A stretch of DNA of 64,000 nucleotides, taken from NCBI GenBank assembly GCA_046052145.1, contig JBJOMW010000009.1:1-64000 (forward strand), read 5' to 3'. A program made the translations under genes and the position numbers. The notes beneath the pieces were generated by a model. It worked only from the letters and a program-made list of their open reading frames with translations, was not told the DNA's origin and ran no database searches. This DNA is from Falsiroseomonas sp046052145. Its GTDB lineage: Bacteria > Pseudomonadota > Alphaproteobacteria > Acetobacterales > Acetobacteraceae. Of the stretch, positions 48,509-57,568 are shown piece after piece. Every line of letters starts with the position of its first letter. The first letter of the stretch is position 1.

Positions 48509-49108
48509 TCAGATCGGCCGCGCTGGCACGCCACCCATGCGCGCGCCCTCCGCCACATCCTGCGTGACCGCCGCGCCCGCGCCGATCACGGCCTCGGCGC
48601 CGATCCGGCAGCCCGCGCGCACCACCGCGCCGGCCCCGAGCAGCGCCCGCGCGCCCACGGCCACACCGCCGCACAGCACCGCGCCGGGGCCAAGATGCGT
48701 GGCCGGCCCGAGCGTGCACTCATGCTCGACGATCGCGCCGGTGTTCACCAGGGCGAAATCCCCGAGCGTCGCCTCCGGCCCGATCACCGCACGCGCCATC
48801 ACCTGCACACCCGCCCCGATGCGGGCGGAGGGCGAGATCAGCGCCGTTGGATGGATCACGGCCGGCAGGGCGAGGCCGCGCGCCTGGCACGCCGCGCCGA
48901 GGCGCGCGCGCATCGCATTGTCACCGATGGCGATCACGGCGGCGGAGGCGCCCTGTGCGCCGAGGCTGTCCAGCTTCCCGAGGATCGGTACGCCCAGCAC
49001 CGGCGCGCGCGCCGCATCGTCCAGCAGGCCGGCCACGGCAAGGCCCATGGCCCGCAACGCCTCGATCACCGGCCGGGCATGCCCGCCGGCGCCGAGGACG
49101 AGGAGCAC
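48509..49108 (-). CDS. Sugar O/N-acetyltransferase of the NeuD/PglD type
   Basis: A 199-residue protein with an N-terminal Rossmann half (VLGAGGHARPVIEAL) and a C-terminal left-handed beta-helix of hexapeptide repeats (IGAGVQVMARAVIGPEATLG and later turns). This is the PglD/NeuD sialic-acid or bacillosamine acetyltransferase layout. The catalytic histidine is in NTGAIVEHECTLG. The start is GTG at 49108. It lies 13 bases downstream of a lytic transglycosylase and not far from manC, suggesting a surface-glycan role. Confidence 0.82.
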   Translation of the reverse strand: MLLVLGAGGHARPVIEALRAMGLAVAGLLDDAARAPVLGVPILGKLDSLGAQGASAAVIAIGDNAMRARLGAACQARGLALPAVIHPTALISPSARIGAGVQVMARAVIGPEATLGDFALVNTGAIVEHECTLGPATHLGPGAVLCGGVAVGARALLGAGAVVRAGCRIGAEAVIGAGAAVTQDVAEGARMGGVPARPI

Positions 49109-49121
49109 GGCCCGCCCGCCC

Positions 49122-50438
49122 TCAGGCGCCCGGGGCGAGGATCATGCAGCCGCCGCGCCCGCCCAGCCGTTCGCAGGCCTGCTCGGCGGAGCCGCGCGAC
49201 TGCAGACCGACCACGCGCGCGCGGAACAGCGTCGTGCTGCCCTGGTTGACGGGCTCCACCACCATGCGCGCGGCGGGGGCACCCATCTGGTCGCGCGCCT
49301 GGCTGGCCGCGGCGCGGGCCAGGTTCTCGGAGGCAAAGGCGCCGACCTGCACGCCCCAGCCACCGCCGGTGGCGATCGGAGCGGGGGCGATCGGCGCAGG
49401 GGCGACGCGGGCCGGCGCGGCGGCCGGGGCCGCGGCGGGCGTGGCCAGGCGCGGCGTCTGCAGCGTGCCGGCCTGGGCCGAGGGGATCAGGGCGAAGCTG
49501 CGCTGCGCGGCCGGCGCGGCGGCCACCGCCGTACCCTGGGCGGGGGCTGTGCGCACGCCAGAGGGCGGCGCCAGGGTTTCGGTGCGGATCATGCCCGGGT
49601 CGCCGGGGCTCACCACCGGGTCCATCCGCCGCTCGAAATCGCCAGCGGAGGCGATCTGCGTGCGGCCGGCCACCGGCGCGCCGGTGCTGCCATCCGGGAT
49701 CGGGTCCATGCGCACGACCTGGCCGGGCGGCAGCTGCGCCACCTGGATGCCGGGTTCGACCGCGCGGCGCTGGTCGCGCAGCGCCAGCATCGTCGCCGTG
49801 TCGCCCCGGCGCGGGCCACGCGGGATGTCGAAGGGCAGCTCGGCCGCCGCATAGACCTCGGGTGCCGCACGGCGGTTCGGGCTGGTGCCATGGATGCGCG
49901 GGCCGATGCGCGCGACGTAGTTGCGCGTCTCATCCGGCAGGCCGCGATTGCCCCAGAGGTAATCCTCAAGCCGCCGCGGCCCCGCATTGTAGGCGGCGAG
50001 GAAGCCCGGCGAGCCATAGAGCTCGTACATCTGCCGGAGATAGGCAGTGCCGGCCATGATGTTGTCCCAGGGGTGATAGGGGTCGTTGCCCAGGCCGTGG
50101 CGCCGCTGCAGCTCGGCATAGGTGCCGGGCATCACCTGCATCAGCCCCATCGCCCCGACGCGGGAGGTCGCGCTGGCCCGGCCGCCGGATTCCTGGCGCA
50201 TGACCTCGCGGATCCAGCGCTCGGGCACGTCGAAGCGGGCCGAGGCCTGCTGGATCCAGGGCCCCCAGGGATCCTGCGAAGGGCCAGGTGGCGTGGCGAC
50301 ATCCGGGCGCGGCCATTCCGCGGAGGGCGTGCCATGCGTCACCACGCGGTTCGGCGCCCCGCCGCAAGCAGCCAGCGCGCCGAGCATCAGCCCCACCGCA
50401 ATGGGCCGGGCGCTCCGCGCGAGACGGGACCGGGTCAT
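49122..50438 (-). CDS. Lytic transglycosylase lipoprotein with SPOR domain
   Basis: A 438-residue envelope protein. The N-terminus is a lipoprotein signal ending LGALAACG, with the lipidated cysteine near residue 25. The SLT domain (about 55-170) has the catalytic glutamate in MRQESGGRA, then GAMGLMQVMPGTY and AYNAGPRRL. A long proline/alanine-rich linker leads to a C-terminal SPOR domain (about 362-435, GWGVQVGAFASENLA) that binds denuded glycan strands at the division septum. It probably trims peptidoglycan during cell division. Confidence 0.92.
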   Translation of the reverse strand: MTRSRLARSARPIAVGLMLGALAACGGAPNRVVTHGTPSAEWPRPDVATPPGPSQDPWGPWIQQASARFDVPERWIREVMRQESGGRASATSRVGAMGLMQVMPGTYAELQRRHGLGNDPYHPWDNIMAGTAYLRQMYELYGSPGFLAAYNAGPRRLEDYLWGNRGLPDETRNYVARIGPRIHGTSPNRRAAPEVYAAAELPFDIPRGPRRGDTATMLALRDQRRAVEPGIQVAQLPPGQVVRMDPIPDGSTGAPVAGRTQIASAGDFERRMDPVVSPGDPGMIRTETLAPPSGVRTAPAQGTAVAAAPAAQRSFALIPSAQAGTLQTPRLATPAAAPAAAPARVAPAPIAPAPIATGGGWGVQVGAFASENLARAAASQARDQMGAPAARMVVEPVNQGSTTLFRARVVGLQSRGSAEQACERLGGRGGCMILAPGA

Positions 50439-50837
50439 GCTCGCACTCCGTCAATGCCGGGCACTGGTCCCGAGGCCCGCCCCCCTGGGCTGCGCCGCCG
50501 CTCCCCTGCGGCCATCGCATCCCGGGCCAACCCCGACATCCGTCCCCTCGTTCAAGCACGCGAATGAAAGAACGCGCCAAGCATTCGCGCGCCCGATCAG
50601 CCGGGCCTGGAGCTGCACGCGCCGACACAGGTCGGAACGCTGGCACAAGCCAGGGCGTCTGGCGCCCTGTCTTGAAGCCCCGCGGCAAGTCCAAGGGCTA
50701 AACCCCTAACCCGGCTGCATCCTTCCAGGCAAGAAGAGGATCGCGGCAAAACCGTGGCGTGATGTGCGTAGGGCCATCATCGCCTCGTGATCGGTACGCC
50801 GCACGCGGCATCCCGCCCGGCCGCGGCGCCCCTCGCG
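50439..50837. other. Intergenic region without a recognised gene
   Basis: These 399 bases separate the lytic transglycosylase start from the manC stop. Short frames here look like chance. A hairpin CAGGGCG/CGCCCTG with loop TCTGG lies at 50651-50669. The stretch 50700-50760 is less GC-rich than its surroundings and may contain the promoter of the transglycosylase gene. No tRNA, riboswitch or repeat was recognised. Confidence 0.5.
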
Positions 50838-52268
50838 TCAGGCGCGGCCGTAGGTGTCCTCGATCCGGACGATGTCGTCCTCGCCCAGATAGGGGCCGGA
50901 CTGCACCTCGATCAGCGTCAGCGGGATCATCCCCGGGTTCTCCAGCCGGTGCACGCAGCCTAGCGGGAGATAGACGCTCTCATTCTCGCGCAGCAGGATC
51001 CGTTCCTGGTCGCGCTCGACGATGGCGGTGCCGGCGACCACCACCCAATGCTCCGCGCGGTGGTAGTGCTTCTGCAGGCTGAGCTTGGCGCCCGGGCGCA
51101 CCACGATCCGCTTTACCTGGAAGCGCGCGCCATGGGCCACGCCCTCGTAGCTGCCCCAGGGGCGATAGACGCGCCGGTGCTCGGTGGCTTCCTTCCGCCC
51201 ATCCGCCTTCAGCTGCTCGACGATCTTCTTGACGTCCTGCGCTTGGTTGCGATGGCAGGCGAGCACGGCGTCGTCCGTGACCACCAGCACCACATCCTCG
51301 AGGCCGACCACGGCGGTCAGGATGCCTTCGGAGCGGACGAAGCAGTTCCGCGCGCCGAGCGTCGCGACGGGCCCGGCGGTGGCATTCCCGGCGGCGTCCT
51401 TGGCCGCGATGTCCCACAGCGCATCCCAGGAGCCGACATCCGACCAGCCCGGGTCGCAGGGGACCACGGCGGCCAGCGCCGTGCGCTCCATCACCGCATG
51501 GTCCACCGAGATCGAGGGTGCGGCGGCGAAGCCCGCCCCGAGCCGGACGAAGCCGAGATCGCGCTCCCCGGCCGCGACTGCGGCCCGGGCCGCGTCCAGC
51601 ACGGCGGGGGCATGGGCGGCCAGCTCGGCCAGCAGGGTCCGGGCGGTCGCGACGAACATGCCGCTGTTCCACAGATGCCGCCCGCCTTCCACCAGCGCGG
51701 CGGCGGTGGCGGCATCGGGCTTTTCCAGGAAGCGGGCCACGGCGTGGGCACCGGCGGCGTCGGCCAAAGCGGGGCCGGCCTCGATATAGCCATAGCCGGT
51801 CTCGGGCCGGGTCGGGCGGATGCCGAAGGTGGCGATCCGGCCCGCGCGGGCGGCCGCGGCGGCCGGGCTGAGGGCGGCCAGCAGCGCGGGGACATCGGCG
51901 ATCGCCGCATCGGCCGCCATGATCCAGAGCACGGCGTCCGGCTGGTCCTCGCCCACCAGCACCGCCGCGGCGGCGATGGCGGCGGCGGAGTTGCGTGCGG
52001 CCGGCTCCAGCACGATGCGCGCGTCCTCAAACCCCGCGGCGCGCATCTGCTCGGCGACCAGGAAGCGGTGCGGCTCCCCGCAGATGATCATCGGCGCGGC
52101 GAAGCCCGGGCCCCGGGCGCGGGCGGCGGTTTCCTGCAGCATGGTGCGCGGTGCGGCCAGCGGCCAGAACTGCTTCGGATAGCCCTCACGCGAGAGCGGC
52201 CAGAGGCGGCTTCCGGTGCCCCCCGACAGGATGACCGGCACGATAGGCGCGGCGGGCGAAGACGACAT
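50838..52268 (-). CDS. manC: Mannose-1-phosphate guanylyltransferase/mannose-6-phosphate isomerase
   Basis: A 476-residue two-domain enzyme that makes GDP-mannose. The N-terminal nucleotidyltransferase has the signature LSGGTGSRLWPLSREGYPKQ (about 14-33) and FLEKPD (about 170). The C-terminal type II isomerase cupin (about 350-470) carries YRPWGSYEG, KHYHRAEHWVVV and GCVHRLENPG with its metal histidines. The start is the ATG at 52268. GDP-mannose would serve exopolysaccharide or lipopolysaccharide. Confidence 0.94.
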   Translation of the reverse strand: MSSSPAAPIVPVILSGGTGSRLWPLSREGYPKQFWPLAAPRTMLQETAARARGPGFAAPMIICGEPHRFLVAEQMRAAGFEDARIVLEPAARNSAAAIAAAAVLVGEDQPDAVLWIMAADAAIADVPALLAALSPAAAAARAGRIATFGIRPTRPETGYGYIEAGPALADAAGAHAVARFLEKPDAATAAALVEGGRHLWNSGMFVATARTLLAELAAHAPAVLDAARAAVAAGERDLGFVRLGAGFAAAPSISVDHAVMERTALAAVVPCDPGWSDVGSWDALWDIAAKDAAGNATAGPVATLGARNCFVRSEGILTAVVGLEDVVLVVTDDAVLACHRNQAQDVKKIVEQLKADGRKEATEHRRVYRPWGSYEGVAHGARFQVKRIVVRPGAKLSLQKHYHRAEHWVVVAGTAIVERDQERILLRENESVYLPLGCVHRLENPGMIPLTLIEVQSGPYLGEDDIVRIEDTYGRA

Positions 52269-52485
52269 TGGACGTTCGGTCCTGCAACAGATCCAGGGCG
52301 CCGGGTATGTCGCACGACCTGGGAAAAAGAAAGGCAAGGGCGGCTTCGCGTCCTGGTGTGCGGCGGATGGGGCGACGCCCCGGGATACCAACGCAGTTGC
52401 CGGCCCGGCCCGGCGCGCGGTACCGATTCCAGGATCAGACGGACGGGCCAGCCAAGGCCCGCCGCGCCATGGGAGGCTTTGTCCA

Positions 52486-53481
52486 ATGTTCTACCGTCCT
52501 GCCGCGGCCGCTCCGCCGCTGTCGCGCCGTGCCCTGCTGCTAGGGGCCGGTGCCGCGCTGCTGCCAGCGCCGGCGCTGCGCGCCCAGGGCCGCTTTCCCG
52601 ACCGGCCCGTCCGCCTGATCTGCCCCTGGGCCGCCGGCGGCACCACCGACATCCAGATGCGCGCGCTGGCCGAACAGGCCGCGCGGCGGCTCGGCCAGCC
52701 GGTGATCGTGGAGAACCGCGCCGGCGCCGGTGGCGTGCTGGGGGCGCAGCAACTGCTGAACGAACGGCCCGACGGGCTGGTGCTCTCCCAGATGCCGATG
52801 AGCGTCTTCCGCCACCCGCAGATGGCGCAGCGGGCGCTGTTCAACCCGCTCGAGGACTTCACCTGGGTGATCCATGTCACCGGCTATTTGTTCGGGGTTG
52901 TGGTTCGTGCCGATGCGCCCTGGCAGACGCTCGGCCAGTTCCTCGATTTCGCGAAGGCCAATCCGGGGCGTGTGAACTACGGCACGCCGGGCGTGGGCAC
53001 GTCGCTCCACATCACGATGGAGCAGATCGCGCTGGCCCGTGGCGGCATCGACTGGACGCATGTGCCCTTCCGCGGCTGGGCGGAGAACGCGCAGGCGCTG
53101 CTCAGCGGCCAGATCCAGGCCAGCGCCGACAGCTCCGGCTGGGCCGAGCTGGTGCAGTCCGGCCAGCTGCGCGCGCTGACGGTCTGGAGTGCCGAGCGCG
53201 CCAAGCGCTTCCCGAATGTGCCGACGCTGCGCGAGAGCGGCGTGGATATCGTCTCGGCCTCGCCCTACGGCCTGGCCGGGCCGCGGGGGATGAACCCCGA
53301 GCATGTCCGCATCCTGCACGACGCCTTCCGGGAGGCGCTGTTCGACCCCGCCCATGTCGCGATCCTCGACCGCTTTGACATGGCGCCCTGGCATATGGGG
53401 CCGGAGGAGTATGCCGCCTTCGCCCGGCGGACCTTCACCGAGGAAGGCGAGATGATCCGGCGGCTCGGGCTCAGGCTCTGA
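52486..53481 (+). CDS. Tripartite tricarboxylate transporter substrate-binding protein (TctC/Bug)
   Basis: A 331-residue periplasmic receptor. The N-terminus is an export signal (LSRRALLLGAGAALLPAPALRAQ), possibly Tat. The Bug-fold features are FPDRPVRLICPWAAGGTTDI (about 37-56), VENRAGAGGVLG (about 75-86) and NYGTPGVGTSLH. No tctA or tctB membrane gene lies nearby, as is common for the many orphan receptors of this family. The ligand is probably a small carboxylate. The 217 bases between manC and this gene hold no gene. Confidence 0.9.
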   Translation: MFYRPAAAAPPLSRRALLLGAGAALLPAPALRAQGRFPDRPVRLICPWAAGGTTDIQMRALAEQAARRLGQPVIVENRAGAGGVLGAQQLLNERPDGLVLSQMPMSVFRHPQMAQRALFNPLEDFTWVIHVTGYLFGVVVRADAPWQTLGQFLDFAKANPGRVNYGTPGVGTSLHITMEQIALARGGIDWTHVPFRGWAENAQALLSGQIQASADSSGWAELVQSGQLRALTVWSAERAKRFPNVPTLRESGVDIVSASPYGLAGPRGMNPEHVRILHDAFREALFDPAHVAILDRFDMAPWHMGPEEYAAFARRTFTEEGEMIRRLGLRL

Positions 53482-53914
53482 GGCCGGCGAAGAAATCGCG
53501 CAGCAGATCGGCGGCCTCGCTCTCGCGCAGGCCGCCGACGACCTCGGGCGCGTGGTGGCAGGTGGCTTGCGCGTAGAAGCGCCCGCCATGCTCCACCCCG
53601 CCGCCCTTCGGGTCATAGGCACCGAAGACCACCCGTTTCACCCGGAAGAAGCTCGCCGCCGCGGCGCACATCGCGCAGGGCTCGAGCGTCACCCAGAGCG
53701 TTGCCTCGGGCAGCAGCTTGTCGCCCGCCGCCGCCGTGGCGGCGCGCATGGCCAGCATCTCGGCATGCGCAGAGGGGTCGCGGCGCGCCTCCACCTCGTT
53801 GCCGGCGCGCGCCAGCACGAGGCCGGCCGCGTCGGTGACGACGGCGCCGACCGGCACCTCGCCGCGGGCGGCGGCGGCGCGGGCTTCCGCCAGGGCGATT
53901 TCCATGGGCGACAT
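53471..53914 (-). CDS. tadA: tRNA-specific adenosine deaminase (TadA)
   Basis: A 147-residue zinc deaminase that converts A34 to inosine in tRNA-Arg(ACG). The zinc site is HAEMLA (about 57, with the catalytic glutamate) and EPCAMCAAA (about 86-94). The TadA C-terminal helix (SEAADLLRDFFAGLR) is present. I chose the ATG at 53914 (MSPMEIALAEA); a longer reading to 53983 has no family support. The last 11 bases overlap the end of the convergent tctC gene. Confidence 0.93.
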   Translation of the reverse strand: MSPMEIALAEARAAAARGEVPVGAVVTDAAGLVLARAGNEVEARRDPSAHAEMLAMRAATAAAGDKLLPEATLWVTLEPCAMCAAAASFFRVKRVVFGAYDPKGGGVEHGGRFYAQATCHHAPEVVGGLRESEAADLLRDFFAGLRA

Positions 53915-54036
53915 GCCCGCTGCTTGCCGCGACACGCTCGTCAGGTCCAGTCGCAAGCGGCCTGGCCCTGTGCTTGGCCGCATTTCCGGGTCGCCGGGCG
54001 ATACCGCTTGGCGCGAAAATGCTTTAGCACCCTTCC

Positions 54037-54753
54037 ATGCCGAAGCCCCCGATGATCGGCGTGACCCTGGATGCGGAACCGGCCGGCGGCTGGTCGAAGC
54101 TGCCCTGGTACGCGCTGCGCCAGAACTATTTTGCCGCCGTCATCGCCGCTGGCGGGTTGCCGGTCGCCCTGCCGCACCACCCCGAACTGGCGGACGCCTA
54201 TCTGGACCGGCTGGATGGCCTGCTGGTGACGGGCGGGGCCTTCGACGTGGACCCAGCGCTCTGGGGCGGCGGGCCGCCGCATCCGAAGGTCACGCTCAAG
54301 CCCGGCCGGACGGATTTCGAACTGGCCGCGGTGCGCGGCGCGCTTGGCCGCGACATGCCCGTGCTTGGTATCTGTGGCGGGCAGCAGCTGCTGGCGGTCG
54401 CCTTCGGCGGCACGCTGATCCAGCACATCCCCGACGAGGTCGAGGGCGCGCTGGCGCATGAGCAACCCAACCCCCGCACCGAGCCCGGCCATGCGGTCGA
54501 GGTCGCGTCCAACACGCTGCTGGCCTCGATCGTCGGCCGGCCGCGGCTTGCGGTGAACAGCGCGCATCACCAGGCGGTCGCCACGCCCGGGAATGGTGCG
54601 GTGGTCAACGCCCGCGCCCCCGATGGCGTGGTCGAGGGTGTGGAGCATCCCGGCTACCGCTTCGCGCTCGGCGTCCAGTGGCATCCCGAATACGCCGTGG
54701 ACCCGCGCGATCCGGCGATCTTCGACGCCTTCGTCAGGGCCGCGCAGCGATGA
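54037..54753 (+). CDS. Gamma-glutamyl-GABA hydrolase-like class I glutamine amidotransferase
   Basis: A 238-residue PuuD-type peptidase C26 protein. The nucleophile cysteine is in LGICGGQQLL (about 110); the histidine-glutamate pair is in VQWHPEYAVD (about 212). The N-terminus IGVTLDAEPAGGWSK and the block LLVTGGAFDVDP are typical of the PuuD/YvdE group. It may split gamma-glutamyl amides. The stop overlaps rluB by ATGA. Confidence 0.88.
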   Translation: MPKPPMIGVTLDAEPAGGWSKLPWYALRQNYFAAVIAAGGLPVALPHHPELADAYLDRLDGLLVTGGAFDVDPALWGGGPPHPKVTLKPGRTDFELAAVRGALGRDMPVLGICGGQQLLAVAFGGTLIQHIPDEVEGALAHEQPNPRTEPGHAVEVASNTLLASIVGRPRLAVNSAHHQAVATPGNGAVVNARAPDGVVEGVEHPGYRFALGVQWHPEYAVDPRDPAIFDAFVRAAQR

Positions 54754-55682
54754 CCGACACGCCCGACGACGACGCCCCCGAGACCGCCGAAGACGCCGCG
54801 CGCGGCGAACGCATCGCGAAATACTTGGCACGCGCCGGCATCGCCTCCCGCCGCGACGCCGAAAAGCTGATCGCAGAGGGCAAGGTCAAGCTGAACGGCA
54901 AGGTGGTGGCCACACCCGCCACCTTCGTCGCGCCGGGCGACCGCATCAGCGTCGACGGCAAGCCCGTCGCGGCGCCGGAACGCACGCGGCTGTTCCGTTA
55001 CCACAAGCCGGACGGGCTCGTGACCACGCATCGCGACCCGCAGGGCCGCCCGACCGTCTTCGAGAAACTGCCCCCCGGCCTGCCGCGCGTCGTCTCCATC
55101 GGCCGGCTCGACCTGACGAGCGAGGGGCTGCTGCTGCTGACGAATGACGGCGCGCTCGCCCGCCGGTTGGAACTGCCCACCAATGGCTGGCTGCGCCGCT
55201 ACCGCGTGCGCGTGCATGGCGCGGTGGATGAGCGCCAACTGGCCTATCTTTCGCGGGGCATCACGATCGAAGGCGTGGCTTATGGCCCGATCGAGGCGGG
55301 GCTCGATTCCCGCCAGGGGGCCAATGCCTGGCTCACCGTCAGTCTGAAGGAAGGCAAGAACCGCGAGATCCGCCGCGTCATGGCGCATCTCGGCCTGCAG
55401 GTGACGCGGCTGATCCGCATGGCCTATGGCCCCTTCCAGCTTGGCGCGCTGCCGCGCGGCGGGGTGGAGGAGGTGCATCCGCGCATCCTGCGCGATCAGC
55501 TTGGCATCGGGGAGAAGCCGCAGCGCCGCCGCGCCGCCGCCGAGCCCGCGCCCGAGGCCCCGCCGCCCGAGCCGAAGCCGACCGGGCCTTCGCGCGGCCA
55601 CACGATTCCGCGGGCGCGCAACGCCGCGCCGCGCCGGCCTACCCGTGCTCAGAATCGTCGCCGGCCGCCATCGCGGCCGTAG
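54750..55682 (+). CDS. rluB: 23S rRNA pseudouridine synthase of the RluB/RsuA family
   Basis: A 310-residue protein with an S4 RNA-binding domain (about 20-80, ERIAKYLARAGIASRRDAEK) and an RsuA-type catalytic domain. The catalytic aspartate is in SIGRLDLTSEGLLLLTNDG (about 118). The C-terminal 60 residues are a disordered arginine/proline tail. The gene overlaps both neighbours: puuD-like by 4 bases and rsmD by 38 bases. The RluB assignment rather than RluE/F is the usual one for this genomic pairing. Confidence 0.9.
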   Translation: MTDTPDDDAPETAEDAARGERIAKYLARAGIASRRDAEKLIAEGKVKLNGKVVATPATFVAPGDRISVDGKPVAAPERTRLFRYHKPDGLVTTHRDPQGRPTVFEKLPPGLPRVVSIGRLDLTSEGLLLLTNDGALARRLELPTNGWLRRYRVRVHGAVDERQLAYLSRGITIEGVAYGPIEAGLDSRQGANAWLTVSLKEGKNREIRRVMAHLGLQVTRLIRMAYGPFQLGALPRGGVEEVHPRILRDQLGIGEKPQRRRAAAEPAPEAPPPEPKPTGPSRGHTIPRARNAAPRRPTRAQNRRRPPSRP

Positions 55683-56214
55683 GCTCGCCGCGCCGGAGGG
55701 GCTGACGACGCGCCCCACCGCGGAGCGCGTGCGCCAGGCGCTGTTCGACATGCTCTGGCACGCCCCCTGGGCGGGGCGGGCGGCGGTGGAGGATTCCCGG
55801 GTGCTCGACGCCTTCGCCGGCACCGGTGCGCTGGGGCTGGAGGCGCTGTCGCGCGGCGCCGCGCAGGCCAGCTTCGTCGAGCCCGACCGCGCCGCGCTGG
55901 CGGCGTTGCGGCGGAACATCGAGACGCTGGGGGAGGCAGGGCGCAGCCGCGTCATCGCCGGCGACGCCACCCGCCCGCCGCCCGCGAGCGCGCCGTGCGG
56001 CCTGATTCTGCTGGACCCGCCCTATGGGAAGGAGCTGGTGCCGCGCGCGCTGGCGGCGCTTGGCGCTGCCGGCTGGATCGCGCCGGGCGCGCTGGTCGCG
56101 GCCGAGGTGGCGAAGGCCGATGCGCTGGAGGTGCCGGGCTTCGAGACGTTGGTCGAGCGCGCCCATGGCGCGGCGCGGCTGGTGTTCCTGCGGGCCGTCA
56201 GCCCCCCAGCCTGA
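55645..56214 (+). CDS. rsmD: 16S rRNA (guanine966-N2)-methyltransferase (RsmD)
   Basis: A 189-residue methyltransferase that modifies G966 of 16S rRNA. The N-terminus LRIVAGRHRGRRLAAP and RPTAERVRQALFDML are hallmarks of RsmD. The SAM loop is VLDAFAGTGALGLEAL and the catalytic motif is LLDPPYG (DPPY). Translation most likely starts at GTG 55645 inside the end of rluB. The two rRNA modification genes are translationally coupled. Confidence 0.92.
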   Translation: MLRIVAGRHRGRRLAAPEGLTTRPTAERVRQALFDMLWHAPWAGRAAVEDSRVLDAFAGTGALGLEALSRGAAQASFVEPDRAALAALRRNIETLGEAGRSRVIAGDATRPPPASAPCGLILLDPPYGKELVPRALAALGAAGWIAPGALVAAEVAKADALEVPGFETLVERAHGAARLVFLRAVSPPA

Positions 56215-56230
56215 TGCGCGCGCCGTTGCG

Positions 56231-57511
56231 TCACGCCTTGGGCGGCAAGGCCCGGAAGCCGATATCCCGCCGGCAGAAGCCGCCCGGCCAGTCGAGCGCA
56301 TCCACCGCGGCGTAAGCCGCATCGCGCGCAGCCTGCAGCGTCGCGCCGGTCGCGCCGATCGCCAGCACGCGGCCGCCATCCGCCACCAGCGCCCCGTCCT
56401 CCCGCCGCGCTGTGCCGGCGTGGAAGATCTGCACGCCCGGGATCTGCGCCGCCGCTTCCAGGCCACGGATCTCGGTGCCTTTGCGCGGTGCGGCGGGATA
56501 GCCTTCGGCGGCCATCACCACGACGAGGCTGTGGTCGCGCTCCCAGCGCAGGTCGAACCGTGCCAATTCGCCATCGCAGGCGGCCAGCAGCGCGGGCAGC
56601 AGGTCGGAGCGCAGCCGGAGCATCAGCGCCTGGCATTCGGGATCGCCGAAGCGGACGTTGAACTCGATCAGCTTCGGCCCGGTCGCCGTCAGCATGAGCC
56701 CCGCGAACAGCACGCCGCGGAAAGGCGTGCCACGGCGGGCCATCTCGGCGAGCGTCGGGCGGATGATCCGCGCCATCACCTCGTCCCGCAGCGCATCCGT
56801 GAAGGCGGGGGGCGGCGAATAGGCGCCCATGCCGCCAGTGTTGGGGCCGGTGTCGCCATCGCCCACCCGCTTGTGGTCCTGCGCGGCGGCGAGCGGCACG
56901 GCCGTGGTGCCGTCGCAGAGCGCGAAGAAGGACACTTCCTCGCCGATCAGGCAGTCCTCGATCACGACCGTCGCGCCGGCAGCGCCATGGACACGGCTTT
57001 CCATGATGTCGGCGATGGCGGCCTCGGCCTCCTCCACCGTCTGTGCCACCACCACGCCCTTGCCGGCGGCCAGCCCATCGGCCTTCACGACGATGGGCGC
57101 GCCCTTCGCGCGGACATGTGCGCGCGCGGCGGCGGGGTCGTCGAAGCGGGCCCAGGCGGCGGTCGGCACGCCGGCGGCGTCGCTGACCTCCTTGCAGAAG
57201 GCCTTGCTGCCCTCGAGCTGCGCCGCGGCCGCGCTGGGCCCGAAGCAGCGCAGCCCTGCCGCGGCGCAGGCATCCGCCAGCCCGAGCGTCAGCGGCGCCT
57301 CCGGCCCGGCCACCACCAGATCCACCTTGTTCTCGCGGGCGAAGCCGACCAGGCCGGCGATATCGGTGGCGGCGATGGGCAGGCATTCGGCCGCCTCGGC
57401 AATCCCTGGATTGCCCGGCGCGCACCACAGCTTCGTCAGCAAGGGGGAGGCGGCCAGCGCCCAGCACAGCGCATGCTCGCGGCCCCCGCCGCCCACCACC
57501 AACACGCGCAT
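56231..57511 (-). CDS. purD: Phosphoribosylamine-glycine ligase (PurD)
   Basis: A 426-residue ATP-grasp enzyme for the second step of purine synthesis. The N-terminal domain begins MRVLVVGGGGREHALCWAL; the ATP-grasp core has APIVVKADGLAAGKGVVVA (about 138-156) and the metal-binding EFNVRFGDPECQ (about 283). The signature TGPNTGGMGAYSP lies near residue 228. It is convergent with rsmD and divergent from xseA. Confidence 0.96.
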   Translation of the reverse strand: MRVLVVGGGGREHALCWALAASPLLTKLWCAPGNPGIAEAAECLPIAATDIAGLVGFARENKVDLVVAGPEAPLTLGLADACAAAGLRCFGPSAAAAQLEGSKAFCKEVSDAAGVPTAAWARFDDPAAARAHVRAKGAPIVVKADGLAAGKGVVVAQTVEEAEAAIADIMESRVHGAAGATVVIEDCLIGEEVSFFALCDGTTAVPLAAAQDHKRVGDGDTGPNTGGMGAYSPPPAFTDALRDEVMARIIRPTLAEMARRGTPFRGVLFAGLMLTATGPKLIEFNVRFGDPECQALMLRLRSDLLPALLAACDGELARFDLRWERDHSLVVVMAAEGYPAAPRKGTEIRGLEAAAQIPGVQIFHAGTARREDGALVADGGRVLAIGATGATLQAARDAAYAAVDALDWPGGFCRRDIGFRALPPKA

Positions 57512-57568
57512 GCCCCGACCCTTTCGCGGCCTGTTCAACCGGGCGGCGGTCTAGCATAGGGTCGGGCC